DNA of 14,037 bases from CAYWTX01 sp964461295 (GTDB taxonomy: Bacteria > Planctomycetota > Phycisphaerae > SM23-33): positions 1 through 14,037 of the forward strand of contig CAYWTX010000400.1 of the NCBI GenBank assembly GCA_964461295.1, read 5' to 3'. The notes under the pieces were generated by a model that saw only the letters and a list, made by a program, of their open reading frames with translations, did no database searches and was not told where the DNA came from. Each line of letters begins with the position of its first letter. The stretch's first letter is position 1. The position numbers were made by a program, and so were the translations under genes. This document shows, piece after piece, positions 9,001 through 14,037 of the stretch.

Positions 9001-9926
9001 CCATACCAGTCGCCCACCTGCGGATAGAAGACCGGCTCGTAGTCGCCGCTGGCCTCGACGGCGGAGCGGAACTGCTCACGGAAGTGCTCGTAGATTTCGA
9101 GGTGGTTCTTCGCCACAAAGGGCATTCCCAGGGGCTCGATCGTCTTGGGGTATCGCGCCTGGAGGGCCTTGTGGAAGATGGCGCGATTGGAGAAGACGTA
9201 ACAGAGCGTCCTGGCCGCGCGGTCCAGAGCGTCCCGCCACAAGACCTCGTCGTCAGGGTTGAACGTCCACTGCATGTCTCGGGCCATCCAGTCCCAAAGA
9301 CGGTGCATGAACGTACGGTCCGCCCGGCATTGCTTCGCCAGGTAGTCGCGTGTTCCCTCAACCGGCCAATCCAGATGACTTTCCAGCGAGCGAAGGAAAA
9401 TCTCGTCCGGCGCGATGCCCCAGTCCTCAAAGGTCCCGGCGACGATGCGCGCGATATCGCCAAACACCTTGGGGAGAAACTCATCGCGGATGTGGGCACG
9501 GACCTCGCTTCTCCGGCAGTCTCCCGAGTTTGACAACCGCAAACCCAATTCCCAATCGCGCAGGCGCATCTCCATGAGTGGAACGTCCCACCTTCTGGAA
9601 TCGAACATGACCAGCCGATTCACGTTCCATGTGAAAAAGAACGGCGCCTGAATATTCTTCGCCTTGAGGAAGGCGTCCTCCATCAGGATCCGGTCGTAGG
9701 GCGTCCGCCCCTCGGCCGTGCCAGGCATCTTCACCTCGCCCGACACCAGGGCACGAAGGTCGCCTCGTCCCAGAATCCGAAGGTCCTGCCGCTTATCGGT
9801 CCCCCGGCCGTACTGCTCGATGTGGGCCCGCTCGAAGGGCCATTCCGGATGCTGTTGAAAGAGAGCGTCCAGCCAGGACTTCACGTCCGCACAGAAAGCG
9901 ACTTCGTTTTCTCTGGCTTCGCTCAA
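6081..9926 (-). CDS. Single-chain type IIG/IIL-like restriction-modification enzyme
   Basis: This 1281-residue protein appears to combine cleavage, N6-adenine methylation and target recognition, as in MmeI-like enzymes. An N-terminal PD-(D/E)XK-like nuclease region shows Asp48 and GEVK (Glu64-x-Lys66). A helical connector follows. The methyltransferase contains FGQFFTHQDIVDVINAF (359-375), the SAM-binding motif VLDPSCGSGSFLVRA (383-397) and the catalytic GNPPY (502-506), in gamma-class order. A target-recognition region starts at about 775 (VKLGEIAEVRFGIKSGCDAFF minus its last residue) and ends near VPNP (1016-1019). A helical tail and an unrecognised domain (about 1130-1281) follow. An acidic linker lies at about 711-740. 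The start is TTG, backed by GAGGTG about nine bases upstream. No separate specificity or nuclease gene is nearby. Several parts have clearly lower GC than the neighbours, consistent with acquisition. Cleavage activity and specificity are inferred. Confidence 0.85.
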   Translation of the reverse strand: MSEARENEVAFCADVKSWLDALFQQHPEWPFERAHIEQYGRGTDKRQDLRILGRGDLRALVSGEVKMPGTAEGRTPYDRILMEDAFLKAKNIQAPFFFTWNVNRLVMFDSRRWDVPLMEMRLRDWELGLRLSNSGDCRRSEVRAHIRDEFLPKVFGDIARIVAGTFEDWGIAPDEIFLRSLESHLDWPVEGTRDYLAKQCRADRTFMHRLWDWMARDMQWTFNPDDEVLWRDALDRAARTLCYVFSNRAIFHKALQARYPKTIEPLGMPFVAKNHLEIYEHFREQFRSAVEASGDYEPVFYPQVGDWYGSAIFASPTAVLGWKGFFVDLDAYDFRTIPHDIIGGVFKKLIAPEERQKFGQFFTHQDIVDVINAFCIRRGGDTVLDPSCGSGSFLVRAYHRKAWLSEQKGRGQRRQDHHKPHQELLREIFGCDIAVFPAHLATLNLAAREIRDEENYPLIRRGNFFEAVEKPEEFCRVPGPRGTHGRGPSVPVPLPELDAVIGNPPYVRQELIPKRSQTKPARNEPRDVYESRLKNTKEYLQSLVSAAWPGLKLSGRSDLHCYFWPVAAKFLKEGGYFGFLTSSSWLDVEYGFALQGWILQNFKLLAVLESVDEPWFEDARIKTVAAILQRCSDQAARDANIVKFVRLQKPLSEILGDRAHGDEAARQKAVDQLRVLIDTTDNLFRNEKLRIIPVPQRRLWEEGVQAARLLCGHTEAGGDTEEEEQAEHDEGTAGEEAAVRKWNGSADHYVAGKWGRFLRAPDIYFRLMRDYGSRFVKLGEIAEVRFGIKSGCDAFFMPRDVTAEVLAEVEKGLPWNHIGLMSPCRLNEVQSGRVRLVRAGDNTLHPVEAEYLRPEVHSLMEVDRPVVWAGEQDRVVLWVGRPLRELAGTHVAKYIRWGAKQTFASRKSKPVPVPQRSTVAARPLWYNLTGGERGVVFWPKAQKYRHIVPGNPDSLVCNCNLYDVHPLPTVKGTEKVVLPAILNSTLVGLFKHFYGRYAGAEGTLKTEVVDVLLMDVPNPTGVPSRLAKRMAHSLQSMMKRETTHLVEDELLRCHRTEHLRELLLRPPTLPQELQQTDRRDLDDSVLELIGVTDPHDRAVLLDELYRATAEYHRYLRTQDIQTMENRGGENRTRFSAEEIAASIWDSLADEEKGPSLRVYLAMLDGDRRMVMIYEGKATALGSGHLYCPAGVVYTIGKSSYQEEYANVEQARLVVLLAEHGIRERIELPPDPATCEQWREAVMARLLAARKRFQSLAGSRTGSDTLQEATADLLMQWFIHGR

Positions 9927-9976
9927 TCCGCAAGCACCTCTCCCGTCGACTGAGTGGCGGAAACCGACATGATCAG

Positions 9977-10005
9977 ATTGTGCGCTATGCAGGCCGCGAA
10001 GACAA
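9977..10005 (-). promoter_or_regulatory. Candidate sigma70-type promoter of the restriction-modification gene
   Basis: On the minus strand TTGTCT (10005-10000) is followed after 17 nt by CACAAT (9982-9977); each box matches four of six consensus bases. The predicted start would lie about 44 nt upstream of the TTG codon. It sits in the 129-nt gap after the glycosidase gene, which would let the restriction-modification gene be transcribed on its own. The match is modest. Confidence 0.35.
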
Positions 10006-10055
10006 GCGGCGCGGTGGATGTCCGCCTCGGTCTCGTTACGTTCCGCCGGAGACGC

Positions 10056-12191
10056 TCATGCCACGATGGGCTCCACGGTCCACGTCGCCGTCGAGCCGCG
10101 CTCCAGGGCCGCCACGAACTCGCTTGCCCCCGCCGCGACGGCCTCGCCCGTGTAGGCGTCGGCCACGTTGCTCACCATCGGCAGGCGGACGGTCCGCACG
10201 CCGCTGAAGCCCGCGTGCAGCGTCAGCAGTTGGCCATCCCAGAGCACCTGTTCGCCCGTGTCCACGTACAGGTGCACGCCGGCCCCGGCCGCGTACTGCC
10301 GCAGCAGCGCCGCCGGCATGGCCGGGGCGGCGCTCCACACCGACCGCCAGCCGTCAAACCGGCGCTCCAGCAGGGCCGGGTCGGCCTCGTTCACCAGCCA
10401 CCCCTTCACCTCGGCGGCGTCGTCGGCGCCGAAGACCACCGGTCCGATCGGCCGCTCCGTGCCGTACAGCAGCCGCGAACCGGTGGCGAACGTGTTGACG
10501 ATCAGCGGCTCGTTGCGGTGCCGCACGCCCACCCGGATGCCCGTCGCTTCGGCCATCGCATCCGGTGAAATCCCTTCCTCGGTCACGATCCCCGCGCCAT
10601 AGGTCCACAGGACAGTGCGCCCGTTTGTCTTCAGGCGCTTCAGCGCTTCGCGCACTTCCCGCGAGAGGTACAGGCAGTCCGGGAACACCCACAGGCGGTA
10701 GTTCTCGCTCCAGGGCTCCTCCAGCAACCGAGGCAGGTCCGCGACGCGGTACGTGTCGAACGGCGCGCCGAGTTGCCCCAGCTCGTACATCTGCCGCATG
10801 ATGAGGCCATCCATCAGGGCCGCGTCGTGCCGGTGAAAGCGGGCGCTGTCGTCGCCCAGCATCACGGCCACCTGTGCCGCCGGTCGGCGGTCGCCGCCCG
10901 CCAGCCGCCGCTCCGCCAGGCGCTGCATCTGGGCGAAGTTCCGCATCAACCCCTCGTCGTGATACCAGCCGTCGACCTGCCCGCCCGGATGCAGCGGGCC
11001 GTTGCCGCCGCAGTCCATCCACCACGCCGTGCCGCCCTCGGCCAGCAGCCCGGCGAGGTTGCGGCGCAGCACGCCGATGGTCGTCTCGCGATCCGGGCAC
11101 CGAGACCTCCCGTACTCGCGCCGCGAGCGGAACGTGAACGTGTCGTCCTCGCACCAGTGCAGCTTCCCGTGCAGTCGCACGCTGCCGGAAATGAGCTGGG
11201 CCAGGTACATGTTGCCGTGCTCGCGGGCCTGGTAGCAGTAGGGGGCGCAGATGAAATCCACGTCCTTCGACTCCAGCACGATCCGCTGAGCGTGGTGTCC
11301 GGCGTTGTGGAAGTTCGACGGCTTGTTCAGGTTCTTGAAATGGTAGCCGTAGAACACGCCGACGACCTTCCGTCGGCCGACCTCGCGCAACGCCGCCTTG
11401 GCCGCGGCGCAGGATCCCACGGCCGCCTCGGCCATGGTCTCGGAGTGAAACTCCAGGTAGTCGATCACGTCGCGCTCTGTCTTTGGGTCGAGCAGGCTTG
11501 GCTGGTCGGGCGCGCGCAGCCGCCGTTGCGGCGCCGGCACGGCCGCGGCCTCGAAGGTCGCGTCAGGGCGCCCCCACGCCGCCCGCAGGGCGGCTTGGTC
11601 GTTGCCGTATTGCCGCCGCAGCCAGTCGCCGAACGCCGCCGCCTGGGCCGGGCTGTAGTCGCTCAACACCTGCTCCCACGAGTAGGCCCATTCGCCCATC
11701 GCCCCGGCCGCGAGGTGGTAGCCCACGATGTTCTCGCCGAACCGCTGCTCGCAATGGTGGATGTACGCTCGCAGGTCGCCCGCGGCCTCGCGCCGCCAGG
11801 CGGGCGACGCGAAGGAGCACGCCATGGGCGGTATCGCCTTGCCGTCGGCGTCCACGTGCTGAAGCAACTCGCCGGGATGCTCGGCCCGCCACCGCTCGCT
11901 CGGCCGCCACCAGTCCAGCCCCACGCGGACGAGCATCTTCACCCGCGGGTTGGCCGCGATGACGTACTCGTACGCGGCGTCGATGGCGGCGAAGTCGCAA
12001 CTGCCATCCGCGCGGCGAATCGCCCCCAGGCCGATGCACCCGGAGTACAGGTCGATCCCGGCCTCGGCGAAGTCATGGAGATCGGCGGCGGCGCCGCTGG
12101 TCCGGGCGAAGAAAAGCGTCAGGCCGGTGCTGGCCCGGCCGTCGATGAACAGGGCCGGCGCCCCGTTGTGCAGTTTGACTTCCGTTTCCAT
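10056..12191 (-). CDS. GH42-like (clan GH-A) glycoside hydrolase
   Basis: This 711-residue protein looks like a beta-galactosidase-type TIM-barrel glycosidase. The barrel covers about 15-420. The block GYHLAAGAMGEWAYSW places a likely acid/base at Glu167, and KLHWCEDDTFTF places a likely nucleophile at Glu348. Residues about 438-600 (VAVMLGDDS, then RLWVFPDCLYLSREVREALK and NGRTVLWTYGAGIV) resemble the amidotransferase-like trimerisation domain of GH42 enzymes. A short beta domain closes the chain. The ATG has AAAGGAT five bases upstream. No signal peptide is present, suggesting hydrolysis of imported oligosaccharides in the cytoplasm. The acid/base block lacks the usual Asn-Glu pair, so the CAZy family assignment is uncertain and the substrate is unknown. 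It is the first gene of the minus-strand row and is divergent from rpmF. No clear promoter was found for it. Confidence 0.75.
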   Translation of the reverse strand: METEVKLHNGAPALFIDGRASTGLTLFFARTSGAAADLHDFAEAGIDLYSGCIGLGAIRRADGSCDFAAIDAAYEYVIAANPRVKMLVRVGLDWWRPSERWRAEHPGELLQHVDADGKAIPPMACSFASPAWRREAAGDLRAYIHHCEQRFGENIVGYHLAAGAMGEWAYSWEQVLSDYSPAQAAAFGDWLRRQYGNDQAALRAAWGRPDATFEAAAVPAPQRRLRAPDQPSLLDPKTERDVIDYLEFHSETMAEAAVGSCAAAKAALREVGRRKVVGVFYGYHFKNLNKPSNFHNAGHHAQRIVLESKDVDFICAPYCYQAREHGNMYLAQLISGSVRLHGKLHWCEDDTFTFRSRREYGRSRCPDRETTIGVLRRNLAGLLAEGGTAWWMDCGGNGPLHPGGQVDGWYHDEGLMRNFAQMQRLAERRLAGGDRRPAAQVAVMLGDDSARFHRHDAALMDGLIMRQMYELGQLGAPFDTYRVADLPRLLEEPWSENYRLWVFPDCLYLSREVREALKRLKTNGRTVLWTYGAGIVTEEGISPDAMAEATGIRVGVRHRNEPLIVNTFATGSRLLYGTERPIGPVVFGADDAAEVKGWLVNEADPALLERRFDGWRSVWSAAPAMPAALLRQYAAGAGVHLYVDTGEQVLWDGQLLTLHAGFSGVRTVRLPMVSNVADAYTGEAVAAGASEFVAALERGSTATWTVEPIVA

Positions 12192-12286
12192 GCGATCCTT
12201 TCGGTGCGAATCCTATTGCAACACCGCCCGCCGTTCCAGGCGTCGGTGCGGACGGAATTGCGTGGCCGCCTGAAGGGCTGCCTCCC

Positions 12287-12354
12287 CTGGAGGGCCGCGC
12301 GCCGTAGCGGCCGCGGATGGCGAAGACGGACCCGACGGAGCGGGGGCCCTCCAG
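12287..12354. repeat. Widely spaced 10-bp inverted repeat
   Basis: CTGGAGGGCC (12287-12296) is the exact reverse complement of GGCCCTCCAG (12345-12354), with 48 nt between the arms. The interior is very GC-rich and includes a GCCG-TAG-CGGC mini-hairpin at 12301-12311. It lies 96-163 nt upstream of the glycosidase start and upstream of the rpmF promoter. It may fold as a leader RNA on the minus strand or be a paired protein-binding site. Function is unknown. Confidence 0.5.
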
Positions 12355-12417
12355 AGGCCCAGCGGCCATTAGCCTTTCCTTCTTCGCGTAAGCAAGCCGG
12401 GCGGGTATACTTTTGCC

Positions 12418-12446
12418 TTGACAACCGGCAGCTTGCTGCCTAGATT
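12418..12446 (+). promoter_or_regulatory. Promoter of the rpmF-plsX-fabH operon
   Basis: A perfect -35 box TTGACA (12418-12423) is followed by a 17-nt spacer and TAGATT (12441-12446), a four-of-six match to the -10 box. The predicted transcription start near 12453 gives a leader of about 70 nt to the rpmF start codon. Spacing and position strongly favour a housekeeping sigma promoter. Confidence 0.7.
12427..12440. promoter_or_regulatory. Operator-like inverted repeat in the promoter spacer
   Basis: GGCAGC-TT-GCTGCC is a perfect 6-2-6 inverted repeat that fills most of the spacer and abuts the -10 box. A dimeric repressor bound here would block RNA polymerase. In Bacillus, FapR represses plsX and fab genes by binding at their promoters, but this sequence does not resemble the AT-rich FapR site, so any regulator would be different. 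The assignment rests only on symmetry and position. Confidence 0.4.
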
Positions 12447-12455
12447 CTCACCGTT

Positions 12456-12485
12456 TACGCCCCGTGGCGAACTGCGCGGGGCGTA
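12456..12485 (+). other. 5' leader hairpin of the rpmF mRNA
   Basis: TACGCCCCG (12456-12464) pairs perfectly with CGGGGCGTA (12477-12485) around a 12-nt loop. If the promoter call is right, the stem begins within a few bases of the 5' end of the mRNA. It could protect the transcript from 5' decay or be a regulatory leader. No U-run follows, so it is not an obvious terminator. Confidence 0.55.
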
Positions 12486-12525
12486 GCTGTTATTGCCAGG
12501 AACGCGCGATTTCGAGGATTCGACC

Positions 12526-12708
12526 ATGCTTCCAACACAGAAACTCTCCCGAGGACGCACGCGGATGCGTCGGGCGCACCAGGCCCTGCGGCCGGTCAAC
12601 TATGCCGACTGTCCCCAGTGCAATTCTCCCAAGCTGCCTCACACGGCTTGCGACAACTGCGGGTACGTTCGGCCGGGGTTGAGCCTGGAGATGAAGAAGG
12701 AGAGCTGA
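12526..12708 (+). CDS. rpmF: 50S ribosomal protein L32
   Basis: This 60-residue protein is a component of the large ribosomal subunit. The basic N-terminus LSRGRTRMRRAHQAL is typical of L32, and CPQC (Cys29, Cys32) with CDNC (Cys42, Cys45) forms a zinc-ribbon of the zinc-binding L32 type. The ATG is supported by GAGG eight bases upstream; an in-frame TTG at 12493 would add 11 residues with no family similarity. The stop codon lies three bases before the plsX start, and the plsX ribosome-binding site is inside the rpmF end. The rpmF-plsX-fabH order is widely conserved in bacteria and ties ribosome and lipid production together. Confidence 0.96.
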   Translation: MLPTQKLSRGRTRMRRAHQALRPVNYADCPQCNSPKLPHTACDNCGYVRPGLSLEMKKES

Positions 12709-12711
12709 TCC

Positions 12712-13722
12712 ATGAGGATCGGCATTGACGCCATGGGCGGCGACCGGGCACCGACCGAAGAGGTGCGCGGCGCCCTGGAAGCTCGCAGCCTGCTGACCGG
12801 CGACGACCGCATCGTGCTGGTCGGCAACGAGCAGGCCGTGCGCCCCTGTCTGGAACTTGCCAGGGATTGGCGGGACCGGATCGAGCTGGTACACGCCGAG
12901 CAGGTGATCCACACCAACGAGGCGCCGGTGGAGGCCCTGCGGGCCAAGCCCAACAGCTCCATCGCTGTCATGACCCAGATGCACCGCAACGGACAACTGG
13001 ACGCGACCATCTCCGCCGGGCACACCGGCGCGTTCGTGGCGGCAGCCCAGATGAACCTGCGGCGGCTGCGGGGCGTGCATCGTCCGGGCATCACGATCGT
13101 CACGCCGGCGCCGCGCGGGCCCGTCGCCCTGTGCGACGTGGGGGCGAACGTTCAGCCGCGGCCGCAGCACCTGCACCAGTACGGCATCATGGCCTCGGTG
13201 TACATGCGGTCGATCTGCGGGATAGCCAATCCGCGGGTGGCGCTGCTGTCCATCGGCGAGGAAGACGCCAAGGGCAACCCGTTGGTGAAAGCGGCCCGCG
13301 ACCTGATGAAGGCCGACGCGAACATCAACTTCGTGGGCAACGTCGAGGGCCGGGACCTGTTCCGCGGCTCCTGCGACGTGGTCGTCTGCGACGGCTTCGT
13401 CGGGAACGTGGTGCTCAAGCTGATCGAAGGGATGGCCCACGCGGTGATGGAGGCGGTTTTCCGCGACGTCGCCAAGGCCATGCCCCAGCACGCCGCTTCG
13501 CTGAAGTTGGCGGGCGAGCAGATCCTCAGCAAGTACGACTTCAACGAGTACGGGGGCGCGCCCCTGCTGGGCGTGGGCGGCATCTGCATCATCTGCCATG
13601 GCGCCAGCAACTACCGAGGCATCTACAATGCCGTCCGCGTTGCCAAGGACTTTGCCACTCGCCGCGTCAACGAGCAGATCACGGAGCTGCTCAGCGACGC
13701 GGAGGTAAGCGAAGATGCCTGA
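12712..13722 (+). CDS. plsX: Phosphate acyltransferase PlsX
   Basis: This 336-residue, membrane-associated soluble enzyme converts acyl-ACP and phosphate to acyl-phosphate, the acyl donor used by PlsY at the first step of phospholipid synthesis. The length is normal. Family blocks are all present: RIGIDAMGGD (2-11), ISAGHTGAF (100-108), CDVGANVQPRP (141-151), SIGEEDAKGN (180-189), FVGNVEGRDLF (207-217), CDGFVGNVVLKL (226-237) and PLLGVGGICIICHGASN (284-300). In the second block the residue usually Asn is His104. The ATG has AAGGAGA eight bases upstream, within the end of rpmF. The 3' end overlaps the fabH start by 8 nt, so translation of the two is probably coupled. Confidence 0.96.
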   Translation: MRIGIDAMGGDRAPTEEVRGALEARSLLTGDDRIVLVGNEQAVRPCLELARDWRDRIELVHAEQVIHTNEAPVEALRAKPNSSIAVMTQMHRNGQLDATISAGHTGAFVAAAQMNLRRLRGVHRPGITIVTPAPRGPVALCDVGANVQPRPQHLHQYGIMASVYMRSICGIANPRVALLSIGEEDAKGNPLVKAARDLMKADANINFVGNVEGRDLFRGSCDVVVCDGFVGNVVLKLIEGMAHAVMEAVFRDVAKAMPQHAASLKLAGEQILSKYDFNEYGGAPLLGVGGICIICHGASNYRGIYNAVRVAKDFATRRVNEQITELLSDAEVSEDA

Positions 13723-14037
13723 TCGACCGCTCGCCGCTGTCGCGGGTCTAGGCGTCGCTGTTCCCCGGCGCGTCATGACCAATGCCGACTTCGAGAAGAT
13801 CCTCGATACCTCCGACGAGTGGATCACCCAGCGCACCGGGATCAAGGAACGCCGGGTGCTGCCGAGCACGTTCCGATTCCTTCAGCGGCTGGCCGAGGCG
13901 CCCGACAAGGCCGCCTATGTGCGCGAGGTCTACGATCAGGGGGTCGACGGGAAGATCGACGCGGACCTGACGCCCGCCGATCTCGGCCGCGAGGCGGCCG
14001 AGATGGCCCTCAAGAACGCGGGGCTCCAGATCGACGA
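13715..14037 (+). CDS. fabH: 3-oxoacyl-ACP synthase III (KAS III), N-terminal part
   Basis: The first 107 residues of a FabH are present; the gene runs off the window edge. FabH condenses an acyl-CoA, usually acetyl-CoA, with malonyl-ACP to start fatty-acid synthesis. The N-terminus AGLGVAVPRRVMTNADFEKI followed by DTSDEWITQRTGIKERRV is characteristic, with Trp36 and Arg40 at the positions that contact CoA in known enzymes. The ATG overlaps the plsX end by 8 nt and has GGAGG nine bases upstream. Between RRV (about 48) and LTPADLGREAAEMALKNAGL (from about 85) there are close to 40 residues that the standard family lacks. The reading frame is intact across them. The catalytic Cys-His-Asn residues lie outside the window. 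Confidence 0.9.
   Translation, partial: MPDRPLAAVAGLGVAVPRRVMTNADFEKILDTSDEWITQRTGIKERRVLPSTFRFLQRLAEAPDKAAYVREVYDQGVDGKIDADLTPADLGREAAEMALKNAGLQID

Larger units (their letters stand above)
12192..12525. other. Divergent intergenic region between glycosidase gene and rpmF
   Basis: This 334-nt stretch separates genes that are transcribed away from each other. It holds the rpmF promoter, an operator-like repeat and a leader hairpin on the right, and a widely spaced inverted repeat at 12287-12354. No plausible gene or tRNA was recognised. A T-rich patch just upstream of the rpmF -35 box (TATACTTTT at 12406-12414) could act as an UP-like element. Confidence 0.6.

Noticed and set aside
6081..9926. 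Type I restriction HsdM or BREX PglX component
   Set aside because: No hsdS, hsdR, brxC or pglZ gene is nearby. The N-terminal nuclease-like motif and built-in target-recognition region fit a single-chain type IIG/IIL enzyme better.
10773..12443. Long plus-strand open frame of 556 codons
   Set aside because: It mirrors the glycoside hydrolase gene in GC-rich DNA and its product is low-complexity with no recognisable motif.
12192..12525. A tRNA or known riboswitch in the divergent gap
   Set aside because: No cloverleaf, T-loop consensus or recognisable riboswitch core was seen; only simple inverted repeats are present.
12490..13869. Minus-strand open frame of 459 codons
   Set aside because: It is antisense to rpmF, plsX and fabH, which are unambiguous conserved genes.

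Overview
The window is GC-rich bacterial DNA that best fits a planctomycete-like organism (Planctomycetota, perhaps Phycisphaerae). This placement is an inference. It rests on a cytoplasmic sulfatase/glycosidase gene set typical of that phylum's glycan-degrading genomes, an array of short GC-rich hairpins of a kind I recall from planctomycete intergenic DNA, and a divergent rpmF-plsX-fabH cluster. No rRNA, tRNA, CRISPR array, transposase or integrase was seen.

Minus strand, 12191 down to 139: seven genes run in one direction. In transcription order they are a GH42-like (clan GH-A) glycoside hydrolase, a single-chain type IIG/IIL-like restriction-modification enzyme (PD-(D/E)XK nuclease, N6-adenine methyltransferase, target recognition region), an SGNH/GDSL hydrolase, a CehA/McbA-like PHP metallohydrolase, a formylglycine-dependent sulfatase, 5-formyltetrahydrofolate cyclo-ligase, and a membrane-anchored LysM/L,D-transpeptidase. 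The SGNH and PHP genes overlap by ATGA and are probably translationally coupled. The glycosidase, SGNH hydrolase, PHP protein and sulfatase all lack a visible signal peptide, so they look like an intracellular set that removes sugar, ester and sulfate groups from an imported small glycan or conjugate. The restriction-modification gene sits inside this set, with its own candidate promoter and RBS and a visibly lower GC content in sampled stretches. That suggests an acquired defence gene.

Plus strand, 12526 to the window end: rpmF (L32), plsX and the start of fabH form a tight operon for ribosome assembly and fatty-acid/phospholipid initiation. It is driven by a strong-looking sigma70-type promoter (TTGACA, 17 nt, TAGATT). 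The spacer of this promoter holds a perfect inverted repeat that looks like an operator, and a 9-bp hairpin lies at the predicted 5' end of the mRNA. The FabH fragment carries an in-frame insertion of nearly 40 residues relative to the usual KAS III N-terminus.

The 334-nt divergent intergenic region (12192-12525) holds this promoter and a separate 10-bp inverted repeat with wide spacing. At the left edge, downstream of the L,D-transpeptidase gene, three hairpins repeat at an exact 24-nt period with compensating changes in their stems. I found no clear-cut novel multi-gene system. The best candidates for follow-up are the cytoplasmic sulfatase/PHP/SGNH/glycosidase set, the restriction-modification enzyme with an unexplained C-terminal extension, the hairpin array, and the operator-like site in the lipid operon promoter.
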